From JAFKFH01 sp017307375 (GTDB taxonomy: Bacteria; Pseudomonadota; Alphaproteobacteria; Ferrovibrionales; Ferrovibrionaceae): DNA of 64,000 bases. The DNA lies in the NCBI GenBank assembly GCA_965229335.1, contig OZ245874.1, positions 62,001 through 126,000 of the forward strand, in the 5' to 3' direction. The translations under genes and the position numbers were made by a program. This document shows, piece by piece, positions 1-10,352 of this stretch. The notes under the pieces were generated by a model. It searched no databases, was not told where the DNA came from, and was given only the letters and a program-made list of their open reading frames with translations. The first letter of the stretch is position 1, and every line of letters begins with the position of its first letter.

Positions 1-731
1 CGCGAAACATCACCCCGCGCACGCCGATGCCGGCATAGGCGGCGGCCTGCGGATTCAGCCCGACCGCGCGCGCGGCATAGCCGAAGGTGGTACGCCGGTC
101 GATGAACCAGAGAACGACGGCCAGCCCGACGGCGATGACGAAGCCGAGATGGAGACGCATCCCGCCGAACAGCTTGGGCAACTCGCCCTCGGCCACGATC
201 GGCTCGGCCTGCGGCCAGCCCAGACCCATCGGGTCCTTCAGCGGGCCTTCCAGCAGCAGCCCGACGAACAGGATGACGATGAAGTTGAGCAGAAGCGTCG
301 TCACCACCTCGTCGACGCCGAGCCGCAGCTTCAGCAGGGTCGGACCCATCAGCAGCAGCGCGCCGGCCAGCGCCCCGCCGATCATCAGCAGCGGGATCAT
401 CAGCCATGGCGACAGCCCGCCGATCGCCCCGGTGCCGAGCACGGTCGCGGCAACCGCGCCGAGATAGAGCTGGCCTTCCGCCCCGATGTTCCAGAAGCGG
501 GCGCGGAAGGCGATGGCGGCGGCAAGGCCGGTGAAGATCAGCGGGGTCGCGCGGGCCAGCGTCTCGGTCAGCGCAAACAGGCTGCCGGCCGCGCCCTGGA
601 ACATCTGGGCATAGGCGCGCAGCACCGGCGCCCCGGCCCAGGCGACCAGGAACCCGCACAGCGCCAGGCTGACGACGACCGCGCCGGCCGGCGCGGCAAG
701 GCTCAAGGTCCAGGGAACGGCGGCGCGCGGT

Positions 732-742
<11 letters not shown>
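1..742 (-). CDS. BMP-family ABC transporter permease (partial, runs off the left edge)
   Basis: Inner-membrane permease of a nucleoside-type (BMP/YufP-like) ABC importer. The reverse strand is open from the ATG at 742 to position 1, giving 247 residues without a stop, so the C-terminus lies outside the window. The translation is strongly hydrophobic with many helices and includes LTETLARATPLIFTGLAAAI and FRARFWNIGAEGQLYLGA, which are typical of this family of branched-chain/ribose-like permeases. The ATG lies inside the end of the ATPase gene (11-nt overlap, ATGCGGCTTGA), so translation is probably coupled. A second permease gene would be expected further left. Substrate is not determined by the sequence; pyrimidine nucleosides or bases are suggested by the RutR-like site upstream of the operon. 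Confidence 0.85.
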
Positions 743-2276
<1,534 letters not shown>

Positions 2277-2289
2277 GGCGCGCGCCGCC

Positions 2290-3315
2290 TTACAGCGTCG
2301 GCTTGGGCTCGGCGTCGTTGACGTTGACGCGGAACAGGCCGTCGCGGATCTCGGCTTCGCGGGCCTTGACCTTGCCGACGATCTCGGCCGGCACCTTGCC
2401 CTCGAAAGTGCCGAGCGGGGCGAGCGAGGCGCCGTCGAACTTCATCGTCGAATACTGGGCGTAATCCTCGGCGGTGAACGACCCGTTCTTCACCTTGGCC
2501 AGCGCCGCGTTGATCGTCGGCTCCATGTGCCACAGCGCGGAGGCGACGATGGTGTCGGGGTACTGGGCCTGCGTGTCGATGACGTTGCCGATGGCGAGCT
2601 TGCCCTTTTCCTTGGCCGCGTCGGTGACGCCGAAGCGCTCGGCATAGAGGACGTCGGCCCCGCGGTCGATCTGGGCAAACGCCGCTTCCTTGGCCTTCGG
2701 CGGATCGAACCACGAGCCGATGAAGGAAACCAGGAACTTCACGTTCGGATTGGTTTCGCGCGCCCCGTCCATGAAGGCCTGCATCAGGCGGTTGACCTCC
2801 GGGATCGGGTAGCCGCCGACCATGCCGATGACGTTCGACTTGGTCATCGCCCCCGCGATCATCCCGGTCAGGAACGACGGCTCCTGGATCCAGTTGTCGA
2901 ACACCGAGAAGTTCTTCCCGGCCGGGCCGAAGGACGAGCCCATCAGGAAGGCGGTACCGGGAAAGTCGCCGGCGACCTTGCGCGCCGCGCGTTCGACGCC
3001 GAAGACTTCACCGACGATCAGATTGTTGCCCTTCTGGGCATATTCGCGCATCACGCGCTCATAGTCGGTGTTGGTGACGTTCTCGGAATAGACGTACTCG
3101 ACCTCGCCGCGATCCTTGGCAGCATTCAGCGCCTTGTGGATCCGGCTGACCCACTGCTGCTCGACCGGCACGGTGTAGATGGCCGCGACCTTGATCTTGC
3201 CTTCGACCGGCTTGATCTGGGCAATGGCCCCCGGGGCCAGGACGGCCGAGCTGAGGCAGGCGGCACCCAGCATGGCGACGCCGGCCAGCATGGCGCGACG
3301 GGTGAATTTCAGCAT
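2290..3315 (-). CDS. BMP-family substrate-binding protein of the ABC importer
   Basis: Periplasmic binding protein (341 residues), first gene of the importer operon. The start chosen is the ATG at 3315, preceded by AGGGGAG with normal spacing; it yields an N-terminus with RR followed by a hydrophobic stretch and an AIAQ cleavage-like site. The longer upstream frame is not needed. The mature part has the BMP (Med/PnrA-like) pattern: AAIYTVPVEQQW early, then NTDYERVMREYAQKGNNLI, GGYPIPEVNRLMQAF and GADVLYAERFGV. Family members bind purine or pyrimidine nucleosides; here the ligand is unknown. The nearby RutR-like operator points to pyrimidines, but that is inference. Confidence 0.9.
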   Translation of the reverse strand: MLKFTRRAMLAGVAMLGAACLSSAVLAPGAIAQIKPVEGKIKVAAIYTVPVEQQWVSRIHKALNAAKDRGEVEYVYSENVTNTDYERVMREYAQKGNNLIVGEVFGVERAARKVAGDFPGTAFLMGSSFGPAGKNFSVFDNWIQEPSFLTGMIAGAMTKSNVIGMVGGYPIPEVNRLMQAFMDGARETNPNVKFLVSFIGSWFDPPKAKEAAFAQIDRGADVLYAERFGVTDAAKEKGKLAIGNVIDTQAQYPDTIVASALWHMEPTINAALAKVKNGSFTAEDYAQYSTMKFDGASLAPLGTFEGKVPAEIVGKVKAREAEIRDGLFRVNVNDAEPKPTL

Positions 3316-3430
3316 TCGTCTCCCCTCCATTGGATAGTGCGCAACATCTTCTTGCGGAGGTGGCGGCCTTCTTGCCGGCAACCCGTTCACCTCGCGCTCC
3401 CTGTGGTATTGCCGCGAGCCTACGGGCGGC

Positions 3431-3446
3431 CTGACCATCTGGTCAA
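3431..3446 (-). promoter_or_regulatory. RutR-like operator overlapping a putative -35 of the BMP importer operon
   Basis: On the minus strand the sequence is TTGACCAGATGGTCAG, an almost perfect palindrome. It differs at one end position from the E. coli RutR consensus TTGACCA-NN-TGGTCAA as I recall it. Its first six bases also serve as a good -35 (TTGACC); an 18-bp spacer leads to TAGGCT as a weak -10. The site lies about 116 bp upstream of the binding-protein ATG. A TetR-family pyrimidine sensor binding here would block the promoter. No RutR gene is in the window. Confidence 0.5.
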
Positions 3447-3505
3447 TGGGGGTCGCGCGCAACGCGCGAAGGCGGCCGGACTTGCGCGAAAATTACACTA
3501 AAGTC

Positions 3506-3523
3506 GATCACGTTTTCGTGATC
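3506..3523. repeat. Perfect 7-bp inverted repeat upstream of the di-haem protein gene
   Basis: GATCACG-TTTT-CGTGATC, a perfect inverted repeat about 82 bp upstream of the ATG at 3605, in a locally AT-richer stretch. It could be an operator for the di-haem gene or a small hairpin. It lies on the opposite side of the 289-bp intergenic region from the RutR-like site and is likely to concern the rightward gene. Confidence 0.35.
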
Positions 3524-3604
3524 TACTGGATTGCGAATTGCGTGGGAAAAATTCCCATTCAAACTGGATGCCGGGCAAGGGCAGAAGCCAACCGGAGACA
3601 GAAA

Positions 3605-4969
3605 ATGACCCCAAGCAAACACGGGCGGTCGCGAAACCGCCTTCTATCCTGGCTCGTCATCGCCGGGACACTGAGCGCCGCCACCACGGCATTCGCCCAG
3701 ACCGATCCTGGTCCCCGCGGCGGCGGGCCAGGCGCCGGCGGGGCACTGGCCGGCCTCAATTTTGACGAGATGCAGTTCTTCCGGGCATCGCGGGATGCCT
3801 TCAACGAAGTGGTCTCGGTCTCGGGCACGATCGCCGGCGAAGCCGGCATCGGGCTGGGGCCGCGGTTCAACCACAACAGTTGCGCCGCCTGTCACGCCCA
3901 GCCTGCGGTCGGCGGGTCGAGCCCGGCGGTCAATCCCCAGGTGGCGGTGGCGACGTTGCGCGGTGCCGCCAATACCCTGCCGAGCTTCATCACCCCGCAG
4001 GGGCCGGCCCGCGTCGCCCGCTTCGTGCGCAACGCGGACGGCACCCCCGACGGCTCGGTGCACGACCTGTTCGTCATCACCGGGCGGTCGGACGCGCCGG
4101 GCTGCAATCTGGCGCAGCCCGACTTCGCGGGCGAACTGGCGCGCAACAATGTCGCCTTGCGCATCCCCACGCCATTGTTCGGGCTGGGGCTGATCGAGGC
4201 CGTGCCGGACGCAAATCTCGTCGCGGCGGTCGCCGCGATGTCATCGCTGCGCGCGTCGCTCGGCATAGCCGGGCAGTTCAACCGGTCGGCCAACGACAAC
4301 GGCATCAGCCGATTCGGCTGGAAAGCACAGGACAAGTCGCTGGTGATCTTTTCCGGCGAAGCCTATCTGGTCGAACAGGGGGTCACCAACGAGGTATTCC
4401 CCAACGAGCGCGACACCGATCCCGGCTGCGTGTTCAATGCCGGCCCGGAGGATGCCACCCGGCTGGCCCTGACGCGGGATGTCTCGCGCGGCTCGGCGGC
4501 GGCCGAGCTGTCGTCGGACACGGTGAAGTTCGCCATGTTCATGCGCCTGCTGGCCCCGCCGGCCCCGGCCCAGCCGACCCAGGGCAGCCGCAACGGTCGC
4601 CAGGTCTTCGACGCGGTGGGCTGCCAGGCCTGCCACATCCCGGCCCAGGTCACCGGCCGCTCGCGCTTTGCCGCGCTCGACAAGGTGTCATTCCAGCCGT
4701 TCAGCGATTTTGCGCTGCACGACATGGGATCCGGGCTGGGCGACGGGGTCGTCCAGGGCAAGGCCACCGGCAGCCAGTTCCGCACCGCGCCGCTCTGGGG
4801 CCTGGGCCAGCGGCTGTTCTTCCTGCATGACGGGCGGACGACGGATCTTGCCGCCGCGATCCAGGCCCATGCGAGCCCGGGGTCGGAAGCCAACCAGGTG
4901 ATCGCCAACTACAACAGCCTGGCGCCCCAGCAGAAACAGGACCTGCTGGTCTTCCTCAGGTCGCTCTGA
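3605..4969 (+). CDS. Di-haem c-type cytochrome / oxidoreductase (DUF1111 family)
   Basis: Exported protein of 454 residues. The start is the ATG at 3605, preceded by GGAGACAG at good spacing; the open frame extends further upstream but without support. The signal peptide covers about residues 1-31 (hydrophobic LLSWLVIAGTLSAATTAF, cleavage near AFA/QTD). Two c-type haem sites are visible: CAACH at about 93-97 and CQACH near 340. The segment FNHNSCAACHAQP and the C-terminal TAPLWGLGQRLFFLHDGR are characteristic of di-haem oxidoreductases of this family, which pass electrons in the periplasm; the donor and acceptor are unknown. A strong hairpin follows the stop, so it is probably monocistronic. 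Confidence 0.88.
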   Translation: MTPSKHGRSRNRLLSWLVIAGTLSAATTAFAQTDPGPRGGGPGAGGALAGLNFDEMQFFRASRDAFNEVVSVSGTIAGEAGIGLGPRFNHNSCAACHAQPAVGGSSPAVNPQVAVATLRGAANTLPSFITPQGPARVARFVRNADGTPDGSVHDLFVITGRSDAPGCNLAQPDFAGELARNNVALRIPTPLFGLGLIEAVPDANLVAAVAAMSSLRASLGIAGQFNRSANDNGISRFGWKAQDKSLVIFSGEAYLVEQGVTNEVFPNERDTDPGCVFNAGPEDATRLALTRDVSRGSAAAELSSDTVKFAMFMRLLAPPAPAQPTQGSRNGRQVFDAVGCQACHIPAQVTGRSRFAALDKVSFQPFSDFALHDMGSGLGDGVVQGKATGSQFRTAPLWGLGQRLFFLHDGRTTDLAAAIQAHASPGSEANQVIANYNSLAPQQKQDLLVFLRSL

Positions 4970-4978
4970 CGACGGATC

Positions 4979-5002
4979 GGGGGCCGGTCGGGACCGGCCC
5001 CC
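4979..5002 (+). terminator. Hairpin terminator after the di-haem gene
   Basis: GGGGGCCGGT at 4979-4988 pairs with ACCGGCCCCC at 4993-5002 across a CGGG loop, 10 nt after the stop. There is no U-tract, as is common in GC-rich genomes, so termination efficiency is uncertain. Confidence 0.6.
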
Positions 5003-5014
5003 GCCTCGTCCGTC

Positions 5015-6145
5015 ATGGCGAGTTCACCGGTTGCACGGCATGGCACGCGTCATTACGGTGCGCCGCTGGCGGCATTGGGGGCGAAGACGGTGGGGCAGGC
5101 TGCGGTACAGGCGCCGGAACTGCGGTATCTCATCGATCTGCTGGCTGCCGCGCTGCGGGAAGCGCCGCCGCCGGCCGCCCCGGATCTCGATCCCGGCCTG
5201 CTGCACCGGCTGATCAGGCATCATCGGCTGGAACCCTGGACCCATCCCCTGCTTGCCGCTGCCGGCCTGTCGCCGGTGCAGGCGGCGCTGCGCGAGGATC
5301 TCCACGGTTCGGCCCAGCGTCGGATGGCCATGGCGCAGGAAATGCGCGTATTGTGCGCGGCCTTCGCCGAAGCCGCCGTGCCGGCGCTGGCCCTGAAAGG
5401 ACCGGCGCTGTCGCTGCAGCTGTTCGGCGACCCGCTGCGCCGGGCCAGTCGCGACCTGGATTTCCTGGTCCCCCCCGGCAGCGAGGCCAGGGCCTGGCGC
5501 GTGCTGGCCGAACACGGCTACGGGCAGACGGCGGCCGACGTCACCTTCGACGCCAATGCCATCAGGCTGGGCCATCGCGACGGCAAACCGCCGGTCGAGC
5601 TGCACAGCCGGTTCGGCGAAGCCGATATCCTGTTCCCCGCAGCGCCGCTGCGACTGTTCGACCGCCCGGCGCTGCTGACGCTGCTCGGCACCGAGATCGC
5701 GACGCTGCCGGTGGAGGTGGCGGTCGCCTATGCCGCCTTTCACGGCGGGACCCATTTCTGGTCCCGGCTTTACTGGCTGGTCGACATCGCCAGGGCCTGC
5801 CGGCTGCCTGGCCTCGACTGGTCGGGCGTCGCCGCGGTCGCGCAGCAGACCGGCACCGATCGCCATCTCGCCGTGGCCGTCGGCCTGGCCCGCGACTGGC
5901 TGGACAGCCCGCCGGTCCTGCCGGCAGGCAATGCCGGCGACCAGCGCGCGGTTCGCCGATTCCGCAATCTGGTCCCGCTGATCATCGCCCCGCCGCCGAG
6001 CAGCGACGAGGAGGCGCTCCGGCGCATCAGCCGCTGGCGCCGGCTCGCTGCGGAAATCGGACTGGCTCGCGGCGGAGCGAAAGCCGCGATCGTGCTTCGC
6101 CGACTGCCCTATTTCAACGCCAGCGGCGGATTGGCCACCAGATAA
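5015..6145 (+). CDS. Nucleotidyltransferase family protein (NTP_transf_5-like)
   Basis: Cytoplasmic protein of 376 residues. The recognisable core is VPALALKGPALSLQLFGDP followed by SRDLDFLVPPGSEARAW. The D-x-D pair in RDLDFLV fits the metal-binding acidic residues of nucleotidyltransferases, and the whole pattern fits the uncharacterised NTP_transf_5 family, often found in exopolysaccharide or asparagine-synthetase-like loci. No such neighbours occur here, so the substrate is unknown. The first 30 residues are low-complexity and a later start is possible. The 3' end overlaps the convergent secreted-protein gene by 37 nt. Confidence 0.7.
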   Translation: MASSPVARHGTRHYGAPLAALGAKTVGQAAVQAPELRYLIDLLAAALREAPPPAAPDLDPGLLHRLIRHHRLEPWTHPLLAAAGLSPVQAALREDLHGSAQRRMAMAQEMRVLCAAFAEAAVPALALKGPALSLQLFGDPLRRASRDLDFLVPPGSEARAWRVLAEHGYGQTAADVTFDANAIRLGHRDGKPPVELHSRFGEADILFPAAPLRLFDRPALLTLLGTEIATLPVEVAVAYAAFHGGTHFWSRLYWLVDIARACRLPGLDWSGVAAVAQQTGTDRHLAVAVGLARDWLDSPPVLPAGNAGDQRAVRRFRNLVPLIIAPPPSSDEEALRRISRWRRLAAEIGLARGGAKAAIVLRRLPYFNASGGLATR

Positions 6146-7158
6146 GGTTTCAGCACCGACCAGGGCAGCTCGATCACCGGCATGCCGATCGCGTAGGGGC
6201 CGACCTCGTACTGACCGAACTGGACGCCGAAGCTTTCCGGCTTGATGATCCAGTTGACCGGATCGTCGGTGGTCTTGCGCAATTCGTCGGGCCCCTTGAT
6301 CACGAAGGGGTCGTCCTTGCCCAGGTCCTGCTTGTGCAGGGCATCGAGGACGAGCTTGGCCAGCGCCGGCTGCCAGTTCGAACCGGCCTTGAACAGGTCG
6401 GCGGCCTTCATTTCGCGCTTTTCGCGCCACAGCCAGTTGCTCGAGGAGGCGCCGGTCATGCCGTGCGCGGCACCCAGTCCGTACATGTAGTTCATCGTCT
6501 GCAGCGAGATGAACGTCGGCCCGGCATAGTTGAAGGTGACCGTGCCGTTCTGCTCCGTATCGACGTAGTAATCGTCCGGGACCTGCTTCTTCGGATCGGG
6601 TGGCGCGAAATAATTATCGGACCACTTCTTCAGATCGGCATTGAAGGCGTCGGCCTCCGGGCCGGCCGGCGCGATGACGACGGGCGTTGCCGTCGTGATC
6701 GAATAGACCGGAAAGCGGGCGCGGCTGTCCTCGTCCTGGGTCTTGTCGACGCGAAACCGCTCGAGCGTGACGATGGTGTAGGGACCGACGGTCGACTGTG
6801 CCTCGTTCAGCGCCTTCTCGCGCAACTCATAGAGGCTGGACAGGCATTCGGCCGGCTGGATGGCCAGATCGGGCGAGGGCTTGGCCGGGATCGGACAGGC
6901 GGCCTGGCGGTACTTGACCCAGTCGCGCTGGCTGTCGCGCATCGCCGTACGCATGGTTTCGGGCAGCTTCGCAAGGATCTTGCCGTAAGCGGCGGCGACC
7001 GCCTCGTCCAGCTTGGACAGCGCCGGCGTCGCGCAGATCAGCTTCTCCTGGGGCGTGCCGGCCTTGGCGCAATCGAACGAGGCGGCCTCGACCGGTGCGG
7101 CGGCCACGACGGTCAGGACGCCGACGGCAAGGCCGGCGAAACGGAAGGTCGGCGTCAT
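6109..7158 (-). CDS. Secreted protein with LprI-like (DUF1311) and DUF3298-like domains
   Basis: 349 residues from the ATG at 7158, which has AGGAGC at ideal spacing; the track of the open frame 15 codons further up lacks this. The signal peptide is about residues 1-23 (LAVGVLTVVAAAPVEA/AS). The N-terminal mature part (FDCAKAGTPQEKLICATPAL and RDSQRDWVKYRQAAC) carries the conserved cysteines and Trp of the LprI-like lysozyme-inhibitor domain. The second half, with FNYAGPTFISLQTMNYMYG and FGQYEVGPYAIGMPVIELPW, resembles DUF3298 (RsiV-like). Such proteins are periplasmic and sometimes inhibit lysozyme; this role is inference. Confidence 0.8.
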   Translation of the reverse strand: MTPTFRFAGLAVGVLTVVAAAPVEAASFDCAKAGTPQEKLICATPALSKLDEAVAAAYGKILAKLPETMRTAMRDSQRDWVKYRQAACPIPAKPSPDLAIQPAECLSSLYELREKALNEAQSTVGPYTIVTLERFRVDKTQDEDSRARFPVYSITTATPVVIAPAGPEADAFNADLKKWSDNYFAPPDPKKQVPDDYYVDTEQNGTVTFNYAGPTFISLQTMNYMYGLGAAHGMTGASSSNWLWREKREMKAADLFKAGSNWQPALAKLVLDALHKQDLGKDDPFVIKGPDELRKTTDDPVNWIIKPESFGVQFGQYEVGPYAIGMPVIELPWSVLKPYLVANPPLALK

Positions 7159-7242
7159 CTGAAAGCTCCTCGGCCGAATCAGGCAAGCCCGATCATGCCG
7201 CAAGCCGCGCCCGCGGTCAGCCGCCAGATTCCGGCGCCGGAT

Positions 7243-8421
7243 TCAGCCCGGCGTGTTGCTGCCGGCACGGGCCTGGGCGGTCTCGACCACGGCGAGCAGG
7301 GCGTGGCCGGCGGCGACGATTTCGGCCAGCAGCGCGCGCTGGCGGGGCTCGAGCGGGGTCGATCCGGCGTCCTCGAGCAGCGCGGCGCAACCCAATATGG
7401 CATTGAGCGGCGTGCGCAGGTCGTGGCTCATCGCGGCCAGGACCTTATCGGTCGCCTGGGTCCGGATCGGACGCCGCCAGACAAGCAGCAGGGCGACGCT
7501 GGCACCGGCGACGACAAGCGTGCCCCCCAGCGCCATCAGGCCGAGCCAGATCGAGGTGTTGTCGGTCTGCGGGGCGGTCGCCCCGATGGTGACGCCGACC
7601 GAGGCGATCAGCGGCAGGTTGCCGGCCTGGGCATAGGCGATCATCCGCGATGGGCGATCCGCGGCCCCGTCGACCCGCAGGACGCCCGAGGGTGCGACCT
7701 GGAAGGCCGGCAGCAATCCGCGGTCATGGGGCACGAGTTCGCCCGAGGTGACGCGGCCGTCGACCTGCTTGGCGCGCACGATACCGTCGGTACCCACGAG
7801 ACTGTAGGTCGAGCCGGCGCCCAGCTCGGGCAGCGGCCAGTCCACCAGCCGTTCGGGCGCCATCGACGCCACGACGACACCACCGAAGCCGCCATCGGGC
7901 CGCGTCACCGGGCGAGCCAGCGGCACCAGGCGCTTGGGGTTGACCCGGCCGATGATCGGGGCGCCGATATGCAGCGCCGGTTCGACCTGCTGCCTGACCG
8001 CCTGGAAATAGGCGCGATCGGCCAGGTTCAGCGGCGGATGGGACAAGGTCGAGACCCGTACCGTGCCGTCCGGGCCGATGATCGAGATTTGGCTGAGCGA
8101 AGGTTGGGCCGCCAGGAGGCGCTGCAGGCCGGCGGCGTCGATGTCGTTGGCCATCGCGGCGGCGCTGCGCAGCAGCGCGTCGATTGCCGAGACCGTCGCA
8201 TCGACCCGGCCGGCAAGCTGGGCGGCGCCCGCCGCCGCCTGGCGCAGCACGACATTCTCGGCGTCGCGCCGGCGATCCCGGGCGATATCGGCGGCCAGCG
8301 CCCAGACGACCCCGACCAGCACGATCCCGGCGGCGGCCAGCGCGATGGCGACGACACGCCGGCGCGGCCAGACGGCCGAGGTCATGGTGGCGGGAAGGTG
8401 AAAAGTGCTGAGCGAGGTCAT
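7243..8421 (-). CDS. Membrane sensor with Cache-like input and HisKA domain but no ATPase domain
   Basis: 392 residues. TM1 about residues 24-46 (VVAIALAAAGIVLVGVVWAL), then a periplasmic double-Cache-like region (NDIDAAGLQRLLAAQPSLSQ, AYFQAVRQQVEPALHIGAPI), then TM2 (WLGLMALGGTLVVAGASVAL). After it comes a dimerisation/phospho-acceptor H-box MSHDLRTPLNAILGCAALLE with the phosphorylatable His. The protein stops about 50 residues later at QARAGSNTPG; no N, G1, F or G2 box of a HATPase domain follows. The next gene begins 85 bp downstream and no continuation was found in another frame. It may act as a receiver of phosphate from another kinase, or be a truncated kinase. Confidence 0.8.
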   Translation of the reverse strand: MTSLSTFHLPATMTSAVWPRRRVVAIALAAAGIVLVGVVWALAADIARDRRRDAENVVLRQAAAGAAQLAGRVDATVSAIDALLRSAAAMANDIDAAGLQRLLAAQPSLSQISIIGPDGTVRVSTLSHPPLNLADRAYFQAVRQQVEPALHIGAPIIGRVNPKRLVPLARPVTRPDGGFGGVVVASMAPERLVDWPLPELGAGSTYSLVGTDGIVRAKQVDGRVTSGELVPHDRGLLPAFQVAPSGVLRVDGAADRPSRMIAYAQAGNLPLIASVGVTIGATAPQTDNTSIWLGLMALGGTLVVAGASVALLLVWRRPIRTQATDKVLAAMSHDLRTPLNAILGCAALLEDAGSTPLEPRQRALLAEIVAAGHALLAVVETAQARAGSNTPG

Positions 8422-8513
8422 TTCCAGGCAGCCGTCAGAAAGGCGGCCGGATTATCGGCCCGGTCACGGACCGGCGATAGATCGTCAAAGGTATAGCGTG
8501 GGATACCAGCCTG

Positions 8514-10211
8514 CTAGGCCGGCGCAACCTCGCCCAGCCCGAGTTCGGCGATCATCGCCGCCTTCATTGCCGACTTCTTGACCTCGCCGGCCACCGTCAT
8601 CGGGAAATCGTCGACGAAGCGAACGTAGTACGGGATCTTGAAGCGGGCGATGCGGCTTTCGCAGAAGGCGCGGACCTCCTCCTCGGTGAGCGTCTCCCCG
8701 ACCCGGGTCTTGATCCAGGCGGCCAGCTGCTCGCCGTGCTTGGCGTCCGGGACACCGAACACCTGGACATCCTGGATCTTGGGATGGCGATAGAGGAATT
8801 CCTCGATCTCGCGCGGATAGATCGGCTCGCCCCCGCGCATGACCACATCCTTGATGCGGCCGACGAAATGGCAGTCGCCGTCGTCGTCGATCATCACCTG
8901 GTCGCCGGTATGCAGCCAGCCGCGCAGGTCGATCGCCTCCTTGGTCTTGGTCTCGTCGCCCCAATAGCCGCGCATGACGGCATGGCCGCGGATCAGCAGT
9001 TCGCCGGCGGTACCGCGAGGCACCACCCGGCCGCCCTGGTCCACCACCTTGGCCTCGACATGCGCCATGACATGGCCCAGCGTCGACAGCCGCTCGTCGG
9101 CCGGATCGGCATAGCGGCTGTGAAAGCAGATCGGACCGGTCTCGGCCATGCCGTAGGCGATGGTCAATTCAGGCAGATGCAGCCGTTCGACCGCCTCGCG
9201 CAGCACCCCTGCGCCGCAAGGGGCGGCAGCGATGCCGGTACGCAGCGAGGCGACGGCCTGCGGGGTCAGGCCGGGCTGGTGCAGCAGCGCCGCGAGCGTC
9301 GCCGGCAGGACGTAGATCGCCGTGCAGCGTTCCGCCTCGATCGCCGACAGCACGGCCGCCGCATCGAAGCCCTCGCTGGGATAGACGACGCAGGCACCGG
9401 ACGAGAAACAGCCGAGATTGCCGGTCGCCAGGCCAAAGGCATGGTAGAGCGCGGTCGGCAGGCAGAGGCGGTCCTCGGGCCCCAGGTTCAGCGCCTCGGC
9501 GGTGAAGCGGCAGTTGTTGACCAGGGTGAAATGGCTGAGCGTCACGCCCTTGGGAAAACCGGTGGCTCCGGAGAGGAACACCACGGTCGCGGGATCGTCG
9601 GGCTCGGGCCGGGTTTCGGCAAGATCGAGACGCTCCTGCGCCTCCGGCGCGGCACCGGCGGCGAGCAGGTCGGCGAAGGCAAGGGTCCCGGCGGCCGCTT
9701 CCGGATCGAGGTCGATCACCAGCTTCAGATGCTTGAGACGCTTGGCGGCCAGATCGCCCGGGGCCGCGGCGGCCAGCTCCGGCGCCAGTTCGGCGAGCAT
9801 GGCCCGGTAGTCGCTGTCGCGGAAGCGGGCGCCGACGATCAGCGCGCTGGCCGCGGACTTGTTCAGCGCATATTCGACCTCGGACAGCCGGTAGGCCGGA
9901 TTGAGGCTGACCAGGACGAGCCCGGCACGGGCCAGGCCCAGCTGCACCACCGGCCATTCCCAGCGGTTGGGCGCCCACAGCGCGACCCGGTCCCCCCGCT
10001 TCAGCCCGCGCGCCAGCAGGCCGGCGGCGAAAAGACCGGCGCGCCGATGCAGCTCGGCATAGGTCAGGGTGACGCCCTGATGCCGCGCGATGACGGCCGG
10101 CCGGTCCGCCCACCCGTTACCAGCCGCGCCGATCAGACCGGCGACGGTGTCGTAGACGAGCGGTTCGGGCGACGAGCCGAACAGATAAGAAGGCTGGGTC
10201 GGATTGCCCAT
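8514..10211 (-). CDS. Acyl-CoA synthetase (AMP-binding enzyme)
   Basis: 565 residues, class-I adenylate-forming ligase that activates a carboxylic acid to acyl-AMP and then acyl-CoA. Motifs: P-loop FLSGATGFPKGVTLSH (usual form SGTTGxPKG, so one Thr is replaced by Ala), YGMAETGP, the hinge region GWLHTGDQVMIDDDGDCHFVGRIKD and the C-terminal Lys region KSAMKAAMIAEL. Length fits medium/long-chain acyl-CoA synthetases. Start ATG at 10211. It lies downstream of a second ligase gene on the same strand with a 141-bp gap that holds a possible hairpin, so co-transcription is uncertain. Confidence 0.88.
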   Translation of the reverse strand: MGNPTQPSYLFGSSPEPLVYDTVAGLIGAAGNGWADRPAVIARHQGVTLTYAELHRRAGLFAAGLLARGLKRGDRVALWAPNRWEWPVVQLGLARAGLVLVSLNPAYRLSEVEYALNKSAASALIVGARFRDSDYRAMLAELAPELAAAAPGDLAAKRLKHLKLVIDLDPEAAAGTLAFADLLAAGAAPEAQERLDLAETRPEPDDPATVVFLSGATGFPKGVTLSHFTLVNNCRFTAEALNLGPEDRLCLPTALYHAFGLATGNLGCFSSGACVVYPSEGFDAAAVLSAIEAERCTAIYVLPATLAALLHQPGLTPQAVASLRTGIAAAPCGAGVLREAVERLHLPELTIAYGMAETGPICFHSRYADPADERLSTLGHVMAHVEAKVVDQGGRVVPRGTAGELLIRGHAVMRGYWGDETKTKEAIDLRGWLHTGDQVMIDDDGDCHFVGRIKDVVMRGGEPIYPREIEEFLYRHPKIQDVQVFGVPDAKHGEQLAAWIKTRVGETLTEEEVRAFCESRIARFKIPYYVRFVDDFPMTVAGEVKKSAMKAAMIAELGLGEVAPA

Positions 10212-10270
10212 CTAGTATCGATGCGTCCGCAAACCTGGCTTGCCTGATATCGACCGGTCCGAACGCGGGT

Positions 10271-10296
10271 GCCCCCACGGCGCGCGTCGGTGGGGC
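10271..10296. terminator. Possible hairpin between two acyl-CoA synthetase genes
   Basis: GCCCCCAC at 10271-10278 can pair, with one bulged C, with GTGGGGC at 10290-10296. It lies downstream of the stop of the upstream ligase gene (both read right to left). No U-tract is visible. Weak evidence. Confidence 0.3.
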
Positions 10297-10352
10297 GCCA
10301 GTCTGGCGTCTTCGGTGGCGAATGCAAGCGCGGATTGCGTGGCTGTAGACTG

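Noticed and set aside
5353..8496. Very long open frame on the plus strand
   Set aside because: GC-bias shadow of the reverse-strand genes; composition rich in R, G, A and Q and no domain.
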